From NCBI RefSeq assembly GCF_031759225.1, contig NZ_CP134494.1, positions 2,230,501 through 2,294,500 of the forward strand: a DNA stretch of 64,000 nucleotides. The letters are read 5' to 3'. The notes beneath the pieces were generated by a model. That model searched no databases, was not told the DNA's origin, and saw only the letters and a list, made by a program, of their open reading frames with translations. Within the stretch, counting starts at the first letter, position 1, and every line of letters begins with the position of its first letter. The stretch comes from Mesobacillus jeotgali (GTDB lineage Bacteria; Bacillota; Bacilli; Bacillales; Cytobacillaceae). This document shows positions 26,114 to 35,007 of the stretch, piece after piece. Position numbers and translations under genes: made by a program.

Positions 26114-27461
26114 GGGAATCTTCCTCCTTCCAAACGGCACGGAAGGTCACGGCAGGTTTCTGTTCGGTTAGGCGTTCCTGGTTCTTTCGTTCAGCTGCCT
26201 TTAATAGTCTTGAAGATTCTACACCCTGCACCTGCAGGTGCTCAGGTAATGCAGGACGCTTCCCAGCTCTTTCCCCAATGACAAGTTTCTTGGCTTTCCA
26301 AGGAGTATGATCCTCGAACTCAATGGTAAGCTCCTCGATATTCGCAGGATCATAAACCACCTCAACCTGTCGTCCAATGAAAGCCAGGCCGACCTCATAT
26401 TTTTGATCCATGAAACTTATGCATCCTGATTTATCGACTTTCCTTGTTTCACAATGGAGGAATGCATTACTCAAGGTATCAGGATCGATGAACCTAATCG
26501 CTTTTTTATCTGAACGAAATGCCGTTTCCGGGCTGATTTTCTCCCCAAGTGCAGAATGAGGCTTATTCTGATAACACTCTGTGAGCCACACTTGGAAAAG
26601 CTCATTCAGACGATCAAGTGTATTGGGCTTTTCGATGACAGCCTCACTAATGAATGAATCTATGATTCTATTGAAGCGTTCAATTTTCCCTTTTGATTCA
26701 GCTGAGTACGGCCGTGTGTAAGTAAGGCGGGTGCCTATTTTTGAGCAGGTACGCGACATCCATTTGGTTCGATATTGCTTTCCATTATCAAAATAAACAG
26801 CCTCTGGAACACCATACTTCTGGATAGCCTGGCGGAAGGCATCCTCGATGATCCTTGAATCCAAGGTAGGATAGAAAGCTGCGTGAAGCACAAACCTGGT
26901 GGCGTCATCGATAAAGGCGACAAGATACACTTGTTTCTTTATTCCATTCGGACCAATCGGCAAGTAGGGACCATACTTGATATCTGACTGCCAGAGTTGG
27001 TTGCGATGTCGCTTCTGAAATCTTCTGGCAGCTACTCCTGTCTGGGAATAGAGTCGCATATGCCGGGTGCTGTAACCTTTTTCAGCGAGCTTTTCCTGGA
27101 GCGTTGATCTTTTGATCTGCCCTGGTTCAGCCAACCCTTCCCATTCGAGTATCTGTATGATTTGAGCCACGCTCCGGCTCGGCACTTCCTTACGCAGAAG
27201 GATTGCCTGTTCCAATAAATGAGGAGGGATAGCCTCAGACTTTCGAGCACCTTTTCTTCCTTGTGGCTTTAGTCCCCCAAACCCATCTTCCTGAAATTGA
27301 GCCAAATATCGCCTGATGGTTCTTTCTGAAAGACCGCTGGCCTTCGCTATCTGGTCTCTTAATTCCTTTACTTTCCCAGCGTCAAGCCCCTCTGCTAATA
27401 AAGGGGATATTAGCTGAAAACGATGCACTGCCAATTCTTCTGATTTCTTATGATCACTCAT
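26106..27461 (-). CDS. DDE transposase, Mu/TnsB/IS481-type integrase core
   Basis: A 451-residue transposase. N-terminal helix-turn-helix segments (ASGLSERTIRRYLAQFQEDG, about 40-60, and a second near 110-130) bind the end repeats. The RNase-H-like catalytic core (about 160-310) has D in LWQSDIKYG, D in VYFDNGKQYR and E 35 residues later in SKGKIERFNR. A C-terminal beta-barrel (SFMDQKYEVGLAFIGRQVEVVYDP) is as in MuA/TnsB. GAGGAGAG precedes the ATG. The frame is intact. Confidence 0.93.
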   Translation of the reverse strand: MSDHKKSEELAVHRFQLISPLLAEGLDAGKVKELRDQIAKASGLSERTIRRYLAQFQEDGFGGLKPQGRKGARKSEAIPPHLLEQAILLRKEVPSRSVAQIIQILEWEGLAEPGQIKRSTLQEKLAEKGYSTRHMRLYSQTGVAARRFQKRHRNQLWQSDIKYGPYLPIGPNGIKKQVYLVAFIDDATRFVLHAAFYPTLDSRIIEDAFRQAIQKYGVPEAVYFDNGKQYRTKWMSRTCSKIGTRLTYTRPYSAESKGKIERFNRIIDSFISEAVIEKPNTLDRLNELFQVWLTECYQNKPHSALGEKISPETAFRSDKKAIRFIDPDTLSNAFLHCETRKVDKSGCISFMDQKYEVGLAFIGRQVEVVYDPANIEELTIEFEDHTPWKAKKLVIGERAGKRPALPEHLQVQGVESSRLLKAAERKNQERLTEQKPAVTFRAVWKEEDSRV

Positions 27462-27505
27462 GATACACTCTCCTCTCTGTGTCTATCACGAGTGTAAATC
27501 AGGTG

Positions 27506-28036
27506 CTATTGGACAATGAATGCGGAACGGGTATGTATCCATAAATTAATATTTACGATGGGCCGGACAATTCTTGTCAGCCATCCATTGGCATCTCCTG
27601 CCAAGCGTCCTATCCTTTGAAGTGCGGTCCCTGAACATTTGGACGTGACATCCTGGGGGATATTTCCCTGGTTGGTCCTGATCATGATGGAATTCAAACA
27701 GCCAATCCAATAATCCACAAATTGATGAAACCAGCCGTGCCATCTCGAAAGAGTGGAATCATCGGCAGCAACAATATGGGCGGACGGGTTCGTAAGAACG
27801 TCTTCGATACATTCAGCCTCATAGCGTTTATAAGGAATCAATAAATCTGGAAGTTCATGATGGATGGTCTGACAATTGGTGCACTGCAATCTTCGGATGT
27901 TATATGTTTTACTCTGACCTGTATGATCCTTGGCTTTTCGATTCTTTGTACCTCTAACCAACATGTCTTTACCACAGCATGGGGAAGGAATCCTCCCCGC
28001 ACCCCTAACTAAAAACTCCAGTATGAGTGTTTTCAA
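27506..28036 (-). CDS. zinc-ribbon transposon protein (DUF6431-like)
   Basis: A 176-residue protein whose N-terminal part has a zinc-ribbon: PCCGKDM and, about 30 residues on, CTNCQTIHHELPD. It is followed by a helical part with LIPYKRYEAECIEDVL and a STLSRWHGWF helix-turn-helix-like segment. It resembles the DUF6431 family that accompanies transposases like this one. The start is TTG 28036 right after an in-frame stop, with no clear Shine-Dalgarno. It is the first gene of the transposon and its role is unknown. Confidence 0.7.
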   Translation of the reverse strand: MKTLILEFLVRGAGRIPSPCCGKDMLVRGTKNRKAKDHTGQSKTYNIRRLQCTNCQTIHHELPDLLIPYKRYEAECIEDVLTNPSAHIVAADDSTLSRWHGWFHQFVDYWIGCLNSIMIRTNQGNIPQDVTSKCSGTALQRIGRLAGDANGWLTRIVRPIVNINLWIHTRSAFIVQ

Positions 28037-28076
28037 TCAGCTGATAATCTGATACAATAACCATATACTTTTTGGT

Positions 28077-28129
28077 GGGACGTCTCCTGTATAACTGTTG
28101 GCGCAGTTATACATTTATGGGGGACGTCT
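28077..28129. promoter_or_regulatory. hairpin and GACGTC repeats inside the transposon right end
   Basis: Perfect inverted repeat GTATAACTG/CAGTTATAC (28089-28112), flanked on each side by GGGACGTCT (28077-28085 and 28121-28129). It lies between the right end repeats and the first transposon gene, so it could be an autoregulatory site or a barrier to read-in transcription. Confidence 0.45.
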
Positions 28130-28174
28130 TTTCCTTTCTCCAGAATAAATGTCGAAATGTTTCGAATTATATAC

Positions 28175-28239
28175 GGACATTATAATCGACTAATTCTGGA
28201 CAGGCAATACCGTCAACTTTCGGATAATTAATGGCGTCA
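28175..28239 (-). repeat. right-end transposase-binding repeats (3 units)
   Basis: On the minus strand: TGACGCCATTAATTATCC (28222-28239), TGACGGTATTGCCTGTCC (28198-28215) and the weaker AGTCGATTATAATGTCC (28175-28191), 24 and 23-24 bases apart. Inverted relative to the left-end set. Confidence 0.85.
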
Positions 28240-28245
28240 AAAACA

Positions 28246-28250
28246 CCAAT
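28246..28250. repeat. target-site duplication, right copy (CCAAT)
   Basis: CCAAT immediately after the transposon end ...AAAAACA; identical to 24963-24967. Confidence 0.9.
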
Positions 28251-28413
28251 AATCAAAATTATCCACTGGAAAAACACTCCGATTCTCCGCGTTATTCATT
28301 TTGATGATCACGCTGCTGTTGGAAACCTCCAAAACCCTCAACCTGTCTGAATTATACATATTCGGCAAAAAGCCATGTTGGATTTCAAACTCCATATTAT
28401 TTTGATATTCCAT
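28246..28413 (-). pseudogene. 5' fragment of a small gene interrupted by the transposon
   Basis: Fifty-six codons from ATG 28413 (MEYQNNMEFEIQHGFLPNMY) down to DNFDYW at the insertion point, with a CTGGAGG Shine-Dalgarno 8 bases upstream. Joining to 24912-24962 after removing the element and one CCAAT gives an uninterrupted 72-residue protein. The protein is small and mixed-charge and no family was recognised. The precise frame restoration supports both a real gene and a recent insertion. Confidence 0.8.
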
Positions 28414-28490
28414 AGAAAAACCTCCAGCATTTCTTCATGGAATTAATATTTACCAATTAGTGATTATTTATCCATTATCGAAAACCCTAA

Positions 28491-28516
28491 AAAGCAAGAG
28501 GGAGAACCTCTTGCTT
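28491..28516 (-). terminator. terminator of the met operon
   Basis: Stem AAGCAAGAGG/CCTCTTGCTT, followed on the minus strand by TTTTTAGGGTTTT, directly after metH. Confidence 0.85.
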
Positions 28517-28530
28517 CGACCTAACTTCTT

Positions 28531-31500
28531 TTAATTCTTCAATACATTGAAATATCTTGCCTCTGGATGGGAAAAGACGATTGCGGTAACTGATGCTTCA
28601 GGTTCCATCATGAATCCCTCAGTCAAGTGAATACCGATATCTTCTGGTTTGATCAAGTTGAAAAGCTTTCGTTGATCTTCTAAATCAGGACAGGCAGGAT
28701 AGCCGAATGAGAAGCGCTGGCCTTGATACTTAGCAGCAAATCGGTCCTTCATTGTCATATCAGGTGTGTCAGGAAAACCCCATCGATCACGGATTTGGCG
28801 GTGGATCAATTCAGCAAATCCTTCTGCCGTCTCAAGTGCAAGTGCCTGAAGGGCATGGCTTTCCAGGAATCTGCCTTCGCTTTTCAGTTGTTCTGCTGCC
28901 TGGCGTATTCCTGCACCTGCTGTGACTGCGAACATCCCAACGTAATCCTTTTCGGAATCGCTGACAGGGCGGACGTAATCTGCAAGGCATAATCCCGGTG
29001 AAACCTCTTGTCTCGGGAATTCAAAAGTCTCAATAATTTGATCACGCTGTTCAGGATTGAATATATGCAGTTTATCTTCTTCTGACTGAGCAGGGAAGAA
29101 CTGATAAACAGCAGCTGGTTTAATCCATTCATTTGCTTTTGCTTCTTTTAAAAGCGATTGAACAACCTCGTGAAGCTTGACTGCCTTCTCATTTCCATCC
29201 GCCAGCAATCTATCTACTTTTCCCTTTAATCCGAGATGATGCCCTAGCAGCATTTGCTGATTGATATAGGGCTCAATATGGGACAGGGAGTATGATTTAA
29301 CCAGATGTCTTTTTGTATCCTGCGGAATGAATACCGGTGCCATTGCTGTTACTTTTGGACGGTCTAAAACGGTTGTGGCAGAGGTTCGGCCCGGTGCCGA
29401 ATATTCCTGCTTATTCATCGCGGCTTCTTGCTTAGCTTTTTGTTCTGTTAAAAATTGTTCGTACCCGTCCGGCTCCCTGAGTTGATTAGCGATAGACAGA
29501 CCGTTCATCGCATCTTTTGCATAAAGTACAAGTCCGTCATACTCTTTAGCGATTTTTGTATCTGTGAATTTCCTGGATAAAGCAGCACCGCCCACAAGGA
29601 TGGGAGTGTCGATTCCTGCTTGCTTCATATCATGGGCAGTCAGGACCATCTGCTGAGCGGATTTCACCAGCAATCCTGAGAGACCGATGATATCAGGCTT
29701 TTCCTTTTTGATCTCCTCAATAAGGACAGTTGGGGTAACCTTGATCCCAAGATCGACCACATCATAACCGTTATTGCTGAGGATAATATCCACCAGGTTT
29801 TTGCCTATATCATGCACATCGCCTTTCACAGTGGCGAGCAGCACCTTTCCTTTTGCGGCGGTTGAAGCATTTTTCTCCATAAAAGGCTCCAAGTAAGACA
29901 CGGCAGCTTTCATGACTTCTGCACTCTGAAGGACCTCGGCCACAATTAATTGGTTATCATTGAACAGCCTGCCAACTTCCTTCATTCCGTCCATCAATGG
30001 ACCATTGATGATATCAAGCGGGGCAGGGTAGCTTTCGAGTGCTGTTTCAAGGTCTGGGAGGAGACCTTCTTTCGTGCCTTCAACTACATAATAGGCCAAC
30101 CTTTCTTCAAGCGTCATATCCGGAAGGGTGCTTTTTGTTTCCTTCTTTTTATCACGGTAAAAATCAGTGAATTCTGCAAGTGTTTGATCTGTAGTATTGA
30201 ATAATAAGTCTTCCGCCATTTTAATTTCCTGTGGACTTATTGAAGCAAAGCGTTCTAGTTTTTCCGTGTTCACAATGGCGTAATCCAGTCCAGCCTGGGT
30301 GCAATGATAAAGAAAAACAGAATTTAATACTTCACGGCCAACAGGAGGGAGGCCGAAAGAAACATTACTGATACCAAGGATTGTTTGTGTTTCCGGCAAA
30401 GCTTCCTTAATCCTCCTGATTCCATCCACGGTTGCCTTCGCTGAGCCAATATACTGTTCATCTCCGGTGCCGACAGGAAAGACGAGCGGATCAAAAATCA
30501 AGTCCTGTGCCGGTATTTTATACTTATTGACAAGCAGGTCGTATGAACGTTTGGCAATTTCCAACTTCCTTTCAGCAGTCACCCCCATACCCTCTTCATC
30601 AATCGTTCCGACAACCACTGCGCCCCCATACTTATGGATCAGAGAAGCAACTGACTTGAATCGTTCTTCACCGTCCTCCAAATTGATGGAATTAATGATC
30701 GCCTTACCCTGGGAATAACTGAGCGCTTTTTCGATTACTTCATCATCAGTAGAATCAATCACGAGCGGCGCCTTCACCTTTTTAACAACTTCCTTAATAA
30801 ATCCTTCCATATCCTGAAGCTCATCTCTGTCAGGGTCAGCCAGGCAGATATCAATGACATGCGCTCCGTTTCTAACCTGTGCCCTTGCAATCTCTGCTGC
30901 TTCTTCCAATTTTCCTTCTGAAATCAGGCGTTTGAATTTCCGTGACCCAATTACGTTGGTACGTTCTCCTACCATAATTGGCCTTAGTGTCGGATCGTCA
31001 TAGATGAAAGGCTCAATCCCCGAAACCATGTGAAGCTTATTCTCTTCCGTCTGCCTTGGCTGGCGCTGCTGCATTTTTTCAGAAATCGCCTTTATATGTG
31101 CGGGTGTTGTACCACAGCAGCCACCGACGATATTCAGCCAGCCTTCACGCGCAAAATCGGAAAGCTTCTGGGCAAGCGTGTCAGGTGTTTCATGATATTG
31201 ACCTTCCTCATCTGGCAGGCCAGCGTTCGGATAACAGCTGACAGCAGAAGTCGAAAGGGAGGACAGTGAACGCAGATGTTCCTGCATGAATTCCGGCCCT
31301 GTTGCGCAATTCAGTCCGATCGCAATCGGATTCATATGCTGCACTGAAATATAAAAAGCTTCGATCGATTGGCCAGCGAGTGTGGTCCCCATTGGTTCGA
31401 TAGTGGCAGAAATCATAAGAGGGAGCTCTTTGCCACTTTTATTGAATGCACGCTGGATGCCCGTATAGGCCGCTTTTACATTCAGCAAATCCTGGCTCGT

Positions 31501-31983
31501 TTCAAGCAAAAGCAAGTCGACATGGCCATCAATCAACCCAAGAGCCTGTTCCTCATACGAAGCAGACATCTCCTCAAAAGTTGCGCCGCCAGTGACACTA
31601 AGAGTTTTGGTTGTCGGGCCCATAGAACCAGCCACAAATCGGGGCTGAGAAGGAGTGGAGACTTTGTCGGCTGCTTTCCTGGCAATCAGGGCTGCTTCCT
31701 TGTTGATCTCGTAAGCCCTGTGGCCCAGGCCATATTCGTCAAGTACAAGACTGGTGGCTCCGAAAGTATTCGTCTCCACGATGTCCGCACCGGCTTCAAA
31801 GTATTCCACATGTATTTTTTCAATCAATTCCGGGAGCGTTATATTCAGAATTTCGTTACACCCGTCATACTCTTCTCCGCCAAAGTCTTCTGGGGTCAAA
31901 TCTGCCTGCTGGAGCATCGTGCCCATCGCGCCATCCATGATCAGGATTTTTTTCTTCATCTGTTCAGTTAACAAGGTTGACAT
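28531..31983 (-). CDS. metH: cobalamin-dependent methionine synthase
   Basis: An 1150-residue full-length MetH. The homocysteine-binding barrel (about 1-325) has the zinc site GGCCGT near residue 287. The pterin-binding barrel (about 335-620) includes VGERTNVIGSRKF. The B12 module has the ligand motif DVHDIGKN near residue 721, and a C-terminal SAM-dependent reactivation domain runs from about 890. It methylates homocysteine to methionine using 5-methyltetrahydrofolate. GAGGAGG precedes the ATG, which overlaps the end of yitJ by 20 bases. Last gene of the SAM-riboswitch operon. Confidence 0.98.
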   Translation of the reverse strand: MSTLLTEQMKKKILIMDGAMGTMLQQADLTPEDFGGEEYDGCNEILNITLPELIEKIHVEYFEAGADIVETNTFGATSLVLDEYGLGHRAYEINKEAALIARKAADKVSTPSQPRFVAGSMGPTTKTLSVTGGATFEEMSASYEEQALGLIDGHVDLLLLETSQDLLNVKAAYTGIQRAFNKSGKELPLMISATIEPMGTTLAGQSIEAFYISVQHMNPIAIGLNCATGPEFMQEHLRSLSSLSTSAVSCYPNAGLPDEEGQYHETPDTLAQKLSDFAREGWLNIVGGCCGTTPAHIKAISEKMQQRQPRQTEENKLHMVSGIEPFIYDDPTLRPIMVGERTNVIGSRKFKRLISEGKLEEAAEIARAQVRNGAHVIDICLADPDRDELQDMEGFIKEVVKKVKAPLVIDSTDDEVIEKALSYSQGKAIINSINLEDGEERFKSVASLIHKYGGAVVVGTIDEEGMGVTAERKLEIAKRSYDLLVNKYKIPAQDLIFDPLVFPVGTGDEQYIGSAKATVDGIRRIKEALPETQTILGISNVSFGLPPVGREVLNSVFLYHCTQAGLDYAIVNTEKLERFASISPQEIKMAEDLLFNTTDQTLAEFTDFYRDKKKETKSTLPDMTLEERLAYYVVEGTKEGLLPDLETALESYPAPLDIINGPLMDGMKEVGRLFNDNQLIVAEVLQSAEVMKAAVSYLEPFMEKNASTAAKGKVLLATVKGDVHDIGKNLVDIILSNNGYDVVDLGIKVTPTVLIEEIKKEKPDIIGLSGLLVKSAQQMVLTAHDMKQAGIDTPILVGGAALSRKFTDTKIAKEYDGLVLYAKDAMNGLSIANQLREPDGYEQFLTEQKAKQEAAMNKQEYSAPGRTSATTVLDRPKVTAMAPVFIPQDTKRHLVKSYSLSHIEPYINQQMLLGHHLGLKGKVDRLLADGNEKAVKLHEVVQSLLKEAKANEWIKPAAVYQFFPAQSEEDKLHIFNPEQRDQIIETFEFPRQEVSPGLCLADYVRPVSDSEKDYVGMFAVTAGAGIRQAAEQLKSEGRFLESHALQALALETAEGFAELIHRQIRDRWGFPDTPDMTMKDRFAAKYQGQRFSFGYPACPDLEDQRKLFNLIKPEDIGIHLTEGFMMEPEASVTAIVFSHPEARYFNVLKN

Positions 31984-33826
31984 TTTGTTTCCTCCTCTTT
32001 AGAAGGCTGCTGTATTCATTAGCGTAGCTGGATAACTCGACACTCATTTCATAGTTCATAAAAGGGGTGATGATATAGATTCCGTTAAACAGTTCTGCTG
32101 CAGCCTCGATCAATCCCTTTGTAATCGCGATGCCTTCCTTTTTCGATTGAAGTGGTTCATTATTGAATTTCGCCATAATGTCGAGTACTTCCTGTGCAAT
32201 TTTGATGCCAGGAACCTCATTGTGAAGGAATTCAGCGTTTCGGCTGCTCGTAAGCGGCATCAGTCCTATATATACAGGAGCATCGATATGCTTTGTTGCT
32301 TCATGGACATCCAGAAGCATTTTTTGAGAATAAACTGGCTGGGTGATGAAATAATGTGCACCAGCCCGGATTTTCTTTTCCATCCTCATGACAGCCTTAT
32401 CGAGGGAACGGACATTTGGATTGAAGGCTGCACCTATTGAAAAAGCTCCTTTTTGTCCTAAATCTTTTCCAGAGTAGGAGAGACCCTCGTTAAACTGCGT
32501 GATCATCTCAATTAGTTCAAATGAAGAGACATCAAAAACAGAAGATGCGCCTGGAAAATCACCTACTCGTGCTGGATCGCCAGTAACGGCTAACACATCA
32601 TGCAGTCCAAGTGTATGCAAACCCATTAAATGAGATTGAAGTCCTATGATATTTCGGTCGCGGCATGTTAGATGCACAAGCGGTCGCAAGCCTACTTTTT
32701 CCTTCACAAGCTGCCCGATTGCCGCATTTGAAATCCTTGGCGAAGCAAGTGAATTGTCAGCCAGGGTAAGGGCGTCAATTCCTGTATCCTTTAGTGCCTT
32801 TGCTCCTTCAAAAAATCGGGTAGTATCCAGTTTTCGCGGTGAATCAAGCTCTACAATCACAGAAGGCCGCTCTTGTACTACCTGATGAAGTGGAGCCATC
32901 GGCCTTTTTACATCAGTTGGAGTGACAATGATTTTCGGTTTCTTTGCTGGGATTTTCTTATTTAATACCGGGGCTAAACCCTTTAGCTCATCAGCAAATG
33001 CCTTAATATGTTGAGGAGTCGTTCCACAGCAGCCCCCAATCAGCCTGACACCCTGGTCCCGGAAACTGCCGGCCGATTTTCCGAAATAGTCAGGATCGCC
33101 TTCGTAATGGAATTTACCATCCGTATAAGCAGGCAAACCGGCATTAGGATAGGCTGAAAGAAATGCCTTTGAAGGCAGTTCGATCTGCTCCAGGCTTGAA
33201 ATCATATGATGGGGCCCAAGTCTGCAATTAAGGCCGACCAGATTTGCACCAAGATCTTCGAGTCTATGGAAGGCCTCCTGCAGGGGAGTTTGGTCCTGCA
33301 TGATCCCGATTTCCTGAAGGGATACCTGGGCGATGATTGGCAGATTGGTTTCCTTTCTGGCAATTTCGAGAACGGTCTCGATTTCTTCCATATCATAAAA
33401 AGTTTCCAGCAGAAGTCCGTCTACACCTTCAAGGAGAAGGCAGTAGAGCTGCTCCCTGAAACTTCTTTTGATTTCCTCAATGGGAATGGCAGATGGTCTT
33501 ATACCCCTGTTCCCGCCAATTGTCCCAAGTACATATGCATCAGTGCCGGCTGCCTGGCGGGCGAGCTTAACTGCCGCACTATTAATCTCTTTTACCTGGT
33601 CCTCGAGTCCATATCTTTCAAGTTTAATATAATTCGCCGCGTAAGTATTGGTCTGGATCAGATCAGCACCTGCATTTATATAAGCTTTATGGATCTGGAT
33701 GATGTCATCTGGATGTGAAATGTTCAACTCCTCATAACAAGTACCGGCTCCATAAGAGTGAAGGAGAGTCCCAATCGCTCCATCGGCAATTAAAATTTCA
33801 TTTTCCAGGCGTTTCAGGAAACTCAT
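31964..33826 (-). CDS. yitJ: bifunctional homocysteine S-methyltransferase / methylene-THF reductase
   Basis: A 620-residue fusion like B. subtilis YitJ (612). The N-terminal homocysteine methyltransferase domain (about 1-290) has the zinc motif GGCCGT near residue 263. The C-terminal methylenetetrahydrofolate reductase domain (about 320-610) has LTLADNSLASPRISN and HLTCRDRN. It makes 5-methyl-THF for MetH and may itself move methyl groups to homocysteine. Its start overlaps the metC stop (ATGA). Confidence 0.96.
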   Translation of the reverse strand: MSFLKRLENEILIADGAIGTLLHSYGAGTCYEELNISHPDDIIQIHKAYINAGADLIQTNTYAANYIKLERYGLEDQVKEINSAAVKLARQAAGTDAYVLGTIGGNRGIRPSAIPIEEIKRSFREQLYCLLLEGVDGLLLETFYDMEEIETVLEIARKETNLPIIAQVSLQEIGIMQDQTPLQEAFHRLEDLGANLVGLNCRLGPHHMISSLEQIELPSKAFLSAYPNAGLPAYTDGKFHYEGDPDYFGKSAGSFRDQGVRLIGGCCGTTPQHIKAFADELKGLAPVLNKKIPAKKPKIIVTPTDVKRPMAPLHQVVQERPSVIVELDSPRKLDTTRFFEGAKALKDTGIDALTLADNSLASPRISNAAIGQLVKEKVGLRPLVHLTCRDRNIIGLQSHLMGLHTLGLHDVLAVTGDPARVGDFPGASSVFDVSSFELIEMITQFNEGLSYSGKDLGQKGAFSIGAAFNPNVRSLDKAVMRMEKKIRAGAHYFITQPVYSQKMLLDVHEATKHIDAPVYIGLMPLTSSRNAEFLHNEVPGIKIAQEVLDIMAKFNNEPLQSKKEGIAITKGLIEAAAELFNGIYIITPFMNYEMSVELSSYANEYSSLLKRRKQNVNLVN

Positions 33827-35007
33827 CTGACTTCCTCCTTTTTCACTGCAAAAATTCCTATGGTATTCAAAGCTTGTTCGATGTCCGCAATCAAGTCCTC
33901 TGCGCTCTCCAACCCGACTGAGAGGCGGAGGAGTCCTTCACTGATTCCGCGTCTTTCACGTTCATGCTGCGGCATGGCTGCATGGGACATTTTCGCTGGG
34001 TAGGAGAGGATGGATTCAACCGCTCCAAGACTTACAGCAAAAACTGGCAGTTTCACTTGTTCTATGAATCTGGATAAAACCTCTGCATTTTCAAGTTCAA
34101 AGGATAATACCGCTCCTGTGCCATATGCCTGCTGCTTTTGAATGCCTGATTGCGGGTGGTTCAGTAGACCAGGGTAATAAACATTCTTGATTAGAGGTTG
34201 TTTTAGTAAAAATCCAGCGATCTTCCGTGCGCTTTCCTGAGATTGATTCATTCTGACCGACAGGGTCTTTATGCCTCGCATCACAAGCCATGCATCCTGC
34301 ACGCCCAAAACTGCACCGAAAGAGTTTTGAAGAGAATACAGCCTTTTTGCCAGTTCTTCATCTTTGACTACCGCTAAACCCGCGACCGTATCACTGTGGC
34401 CTGAAAGAAACTTTGTGGCGCTATGGAGGACAATATCAGCTCCGAGATCAAGCGGGCGCTGCAAGTATGGAGTCATGAAAGTATTGTCGACAAATGTTAG
34501 TGCGCTGTGTTTCTTCGCTATTTCGCTGATAGCACGAATATCCGTTACTTTTAACAGCGGATTAGAAGGCGTTTCTGCATATAGCAAGGCAGTGTTTGGC
34601 CTAATTGCTTCTTCCACCGCCTCAAGGTCGGTCATATCGACAAAAGTGTGCTCAATACCAAAACGGTTCAACACCTGTGTCACCATCCGGTATGTCCCTC
34701 CATAAACATCCTCAGTGACGACCACATGATCTCCTTGTGAGAGAAGCAAAAATGCCGTTGAAATAGCAGCCATTCCGGACGAAAAGGCAAAACCGCGAAC
34801 ACCGCCTTCCAGCTCGGCGATAATTTCCTCAAGCGCCTCTCTGGTGGGATTAAGGCTGCGGCTATAATCGTATTTTCCGAACTCATCCGCAGAAACCTGA
34901 TGGAAGGTAGAGGCATGCTGTATGGGCACACTCACTCCTCCGGTGGCCGGGTCAACTTTATGTTTGTTATGCAGCAGCTGGGTTTCGAATGTATAGCGTT
35001 GGCTCAT
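33823..35007 (-). CDS. metC: cystathionine beta-lyase
   Basis: A 394-residue PLP enzyme of the Cys/Met metabolism family, matching B. subtilis MetC in length and position. PLP Lys is in HSATKFLSGHSD, and YSRSLNPTREALE binds the cofactor phosphate. It cleaves cystathionine to homocysteine, pyruvate and ammonia. Its ATG overlaps the metI stop (ATGA), preceded by AGGAGG. Distinguishing it from cystathionine gamma-lyase rests on operon context. Confidence 0.93.
   Translation of the reverse strand: MSQRYTFETQLLHNKHKVDPATGGVSVPIQHASTFHQVSADEFGKYDYSRSLNPTREALEEIIAELEGGVRGFAFSSGMAAISTAFLLLSQGDHVVVTEDVYGGTYRMVTQVLNRFGIEHTFVDMTDLEAVEEAIRPNTALLYAETPSNPLLKVTDIRAISEIAKKHSALTFVDNTFMTPYLQRPLDLGADIVLHSATKFLSGHSDTVAGLAVVKDEELAKRLYSLQNSFGAVLGVQDAWLVMRGIKTLSVRMNQSQESARKIAGFLLKQPLIKNVYYPGLLNHPQSGIQKQQAYGTGAVLSFELENAEVLSRFIEQVKLPVFAVSLGAVESILSYPAKMSHAAMPQHERERRGISEGLLRLSVGLESAEDLIADIEQALNTIGIFAVKKEEVR

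Larger units (their letters stand above)
24968..28245 (-). mobile_element. complete TnsB/TnsC-type (Mu/Tn7-like) minimal transposon, 3278 bp
   Basis: The ends are TGTTAATGACG... and, on the other strand, TGTTTTTGACG..., flanked by 5-bp CCAAT duplications. Each end carries three repeats at about 24-bp spacing (consensus TGACGNNNTNNNNTGTCC), pointing inward as TnsB-type binding sites do. Four genes are all on the minus strand: Zn-ribbon protein, DDE transposase, AAA+ ATPase and a small DUF5348-like protein. There is no TnsA, resolvase, TniQ or cargo. Five-base duplications and multiple end repeats match Tn7/Mu/Tn552-type transposition. All frames are open, so it may be active. Confidence 0.9.

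Noticed and set aside
31369..31971. 200-codon plus-strand frame inside metH
   Set aside because: Antisense shadow of metH; no Shine-Dalgarno or recognisable domain.
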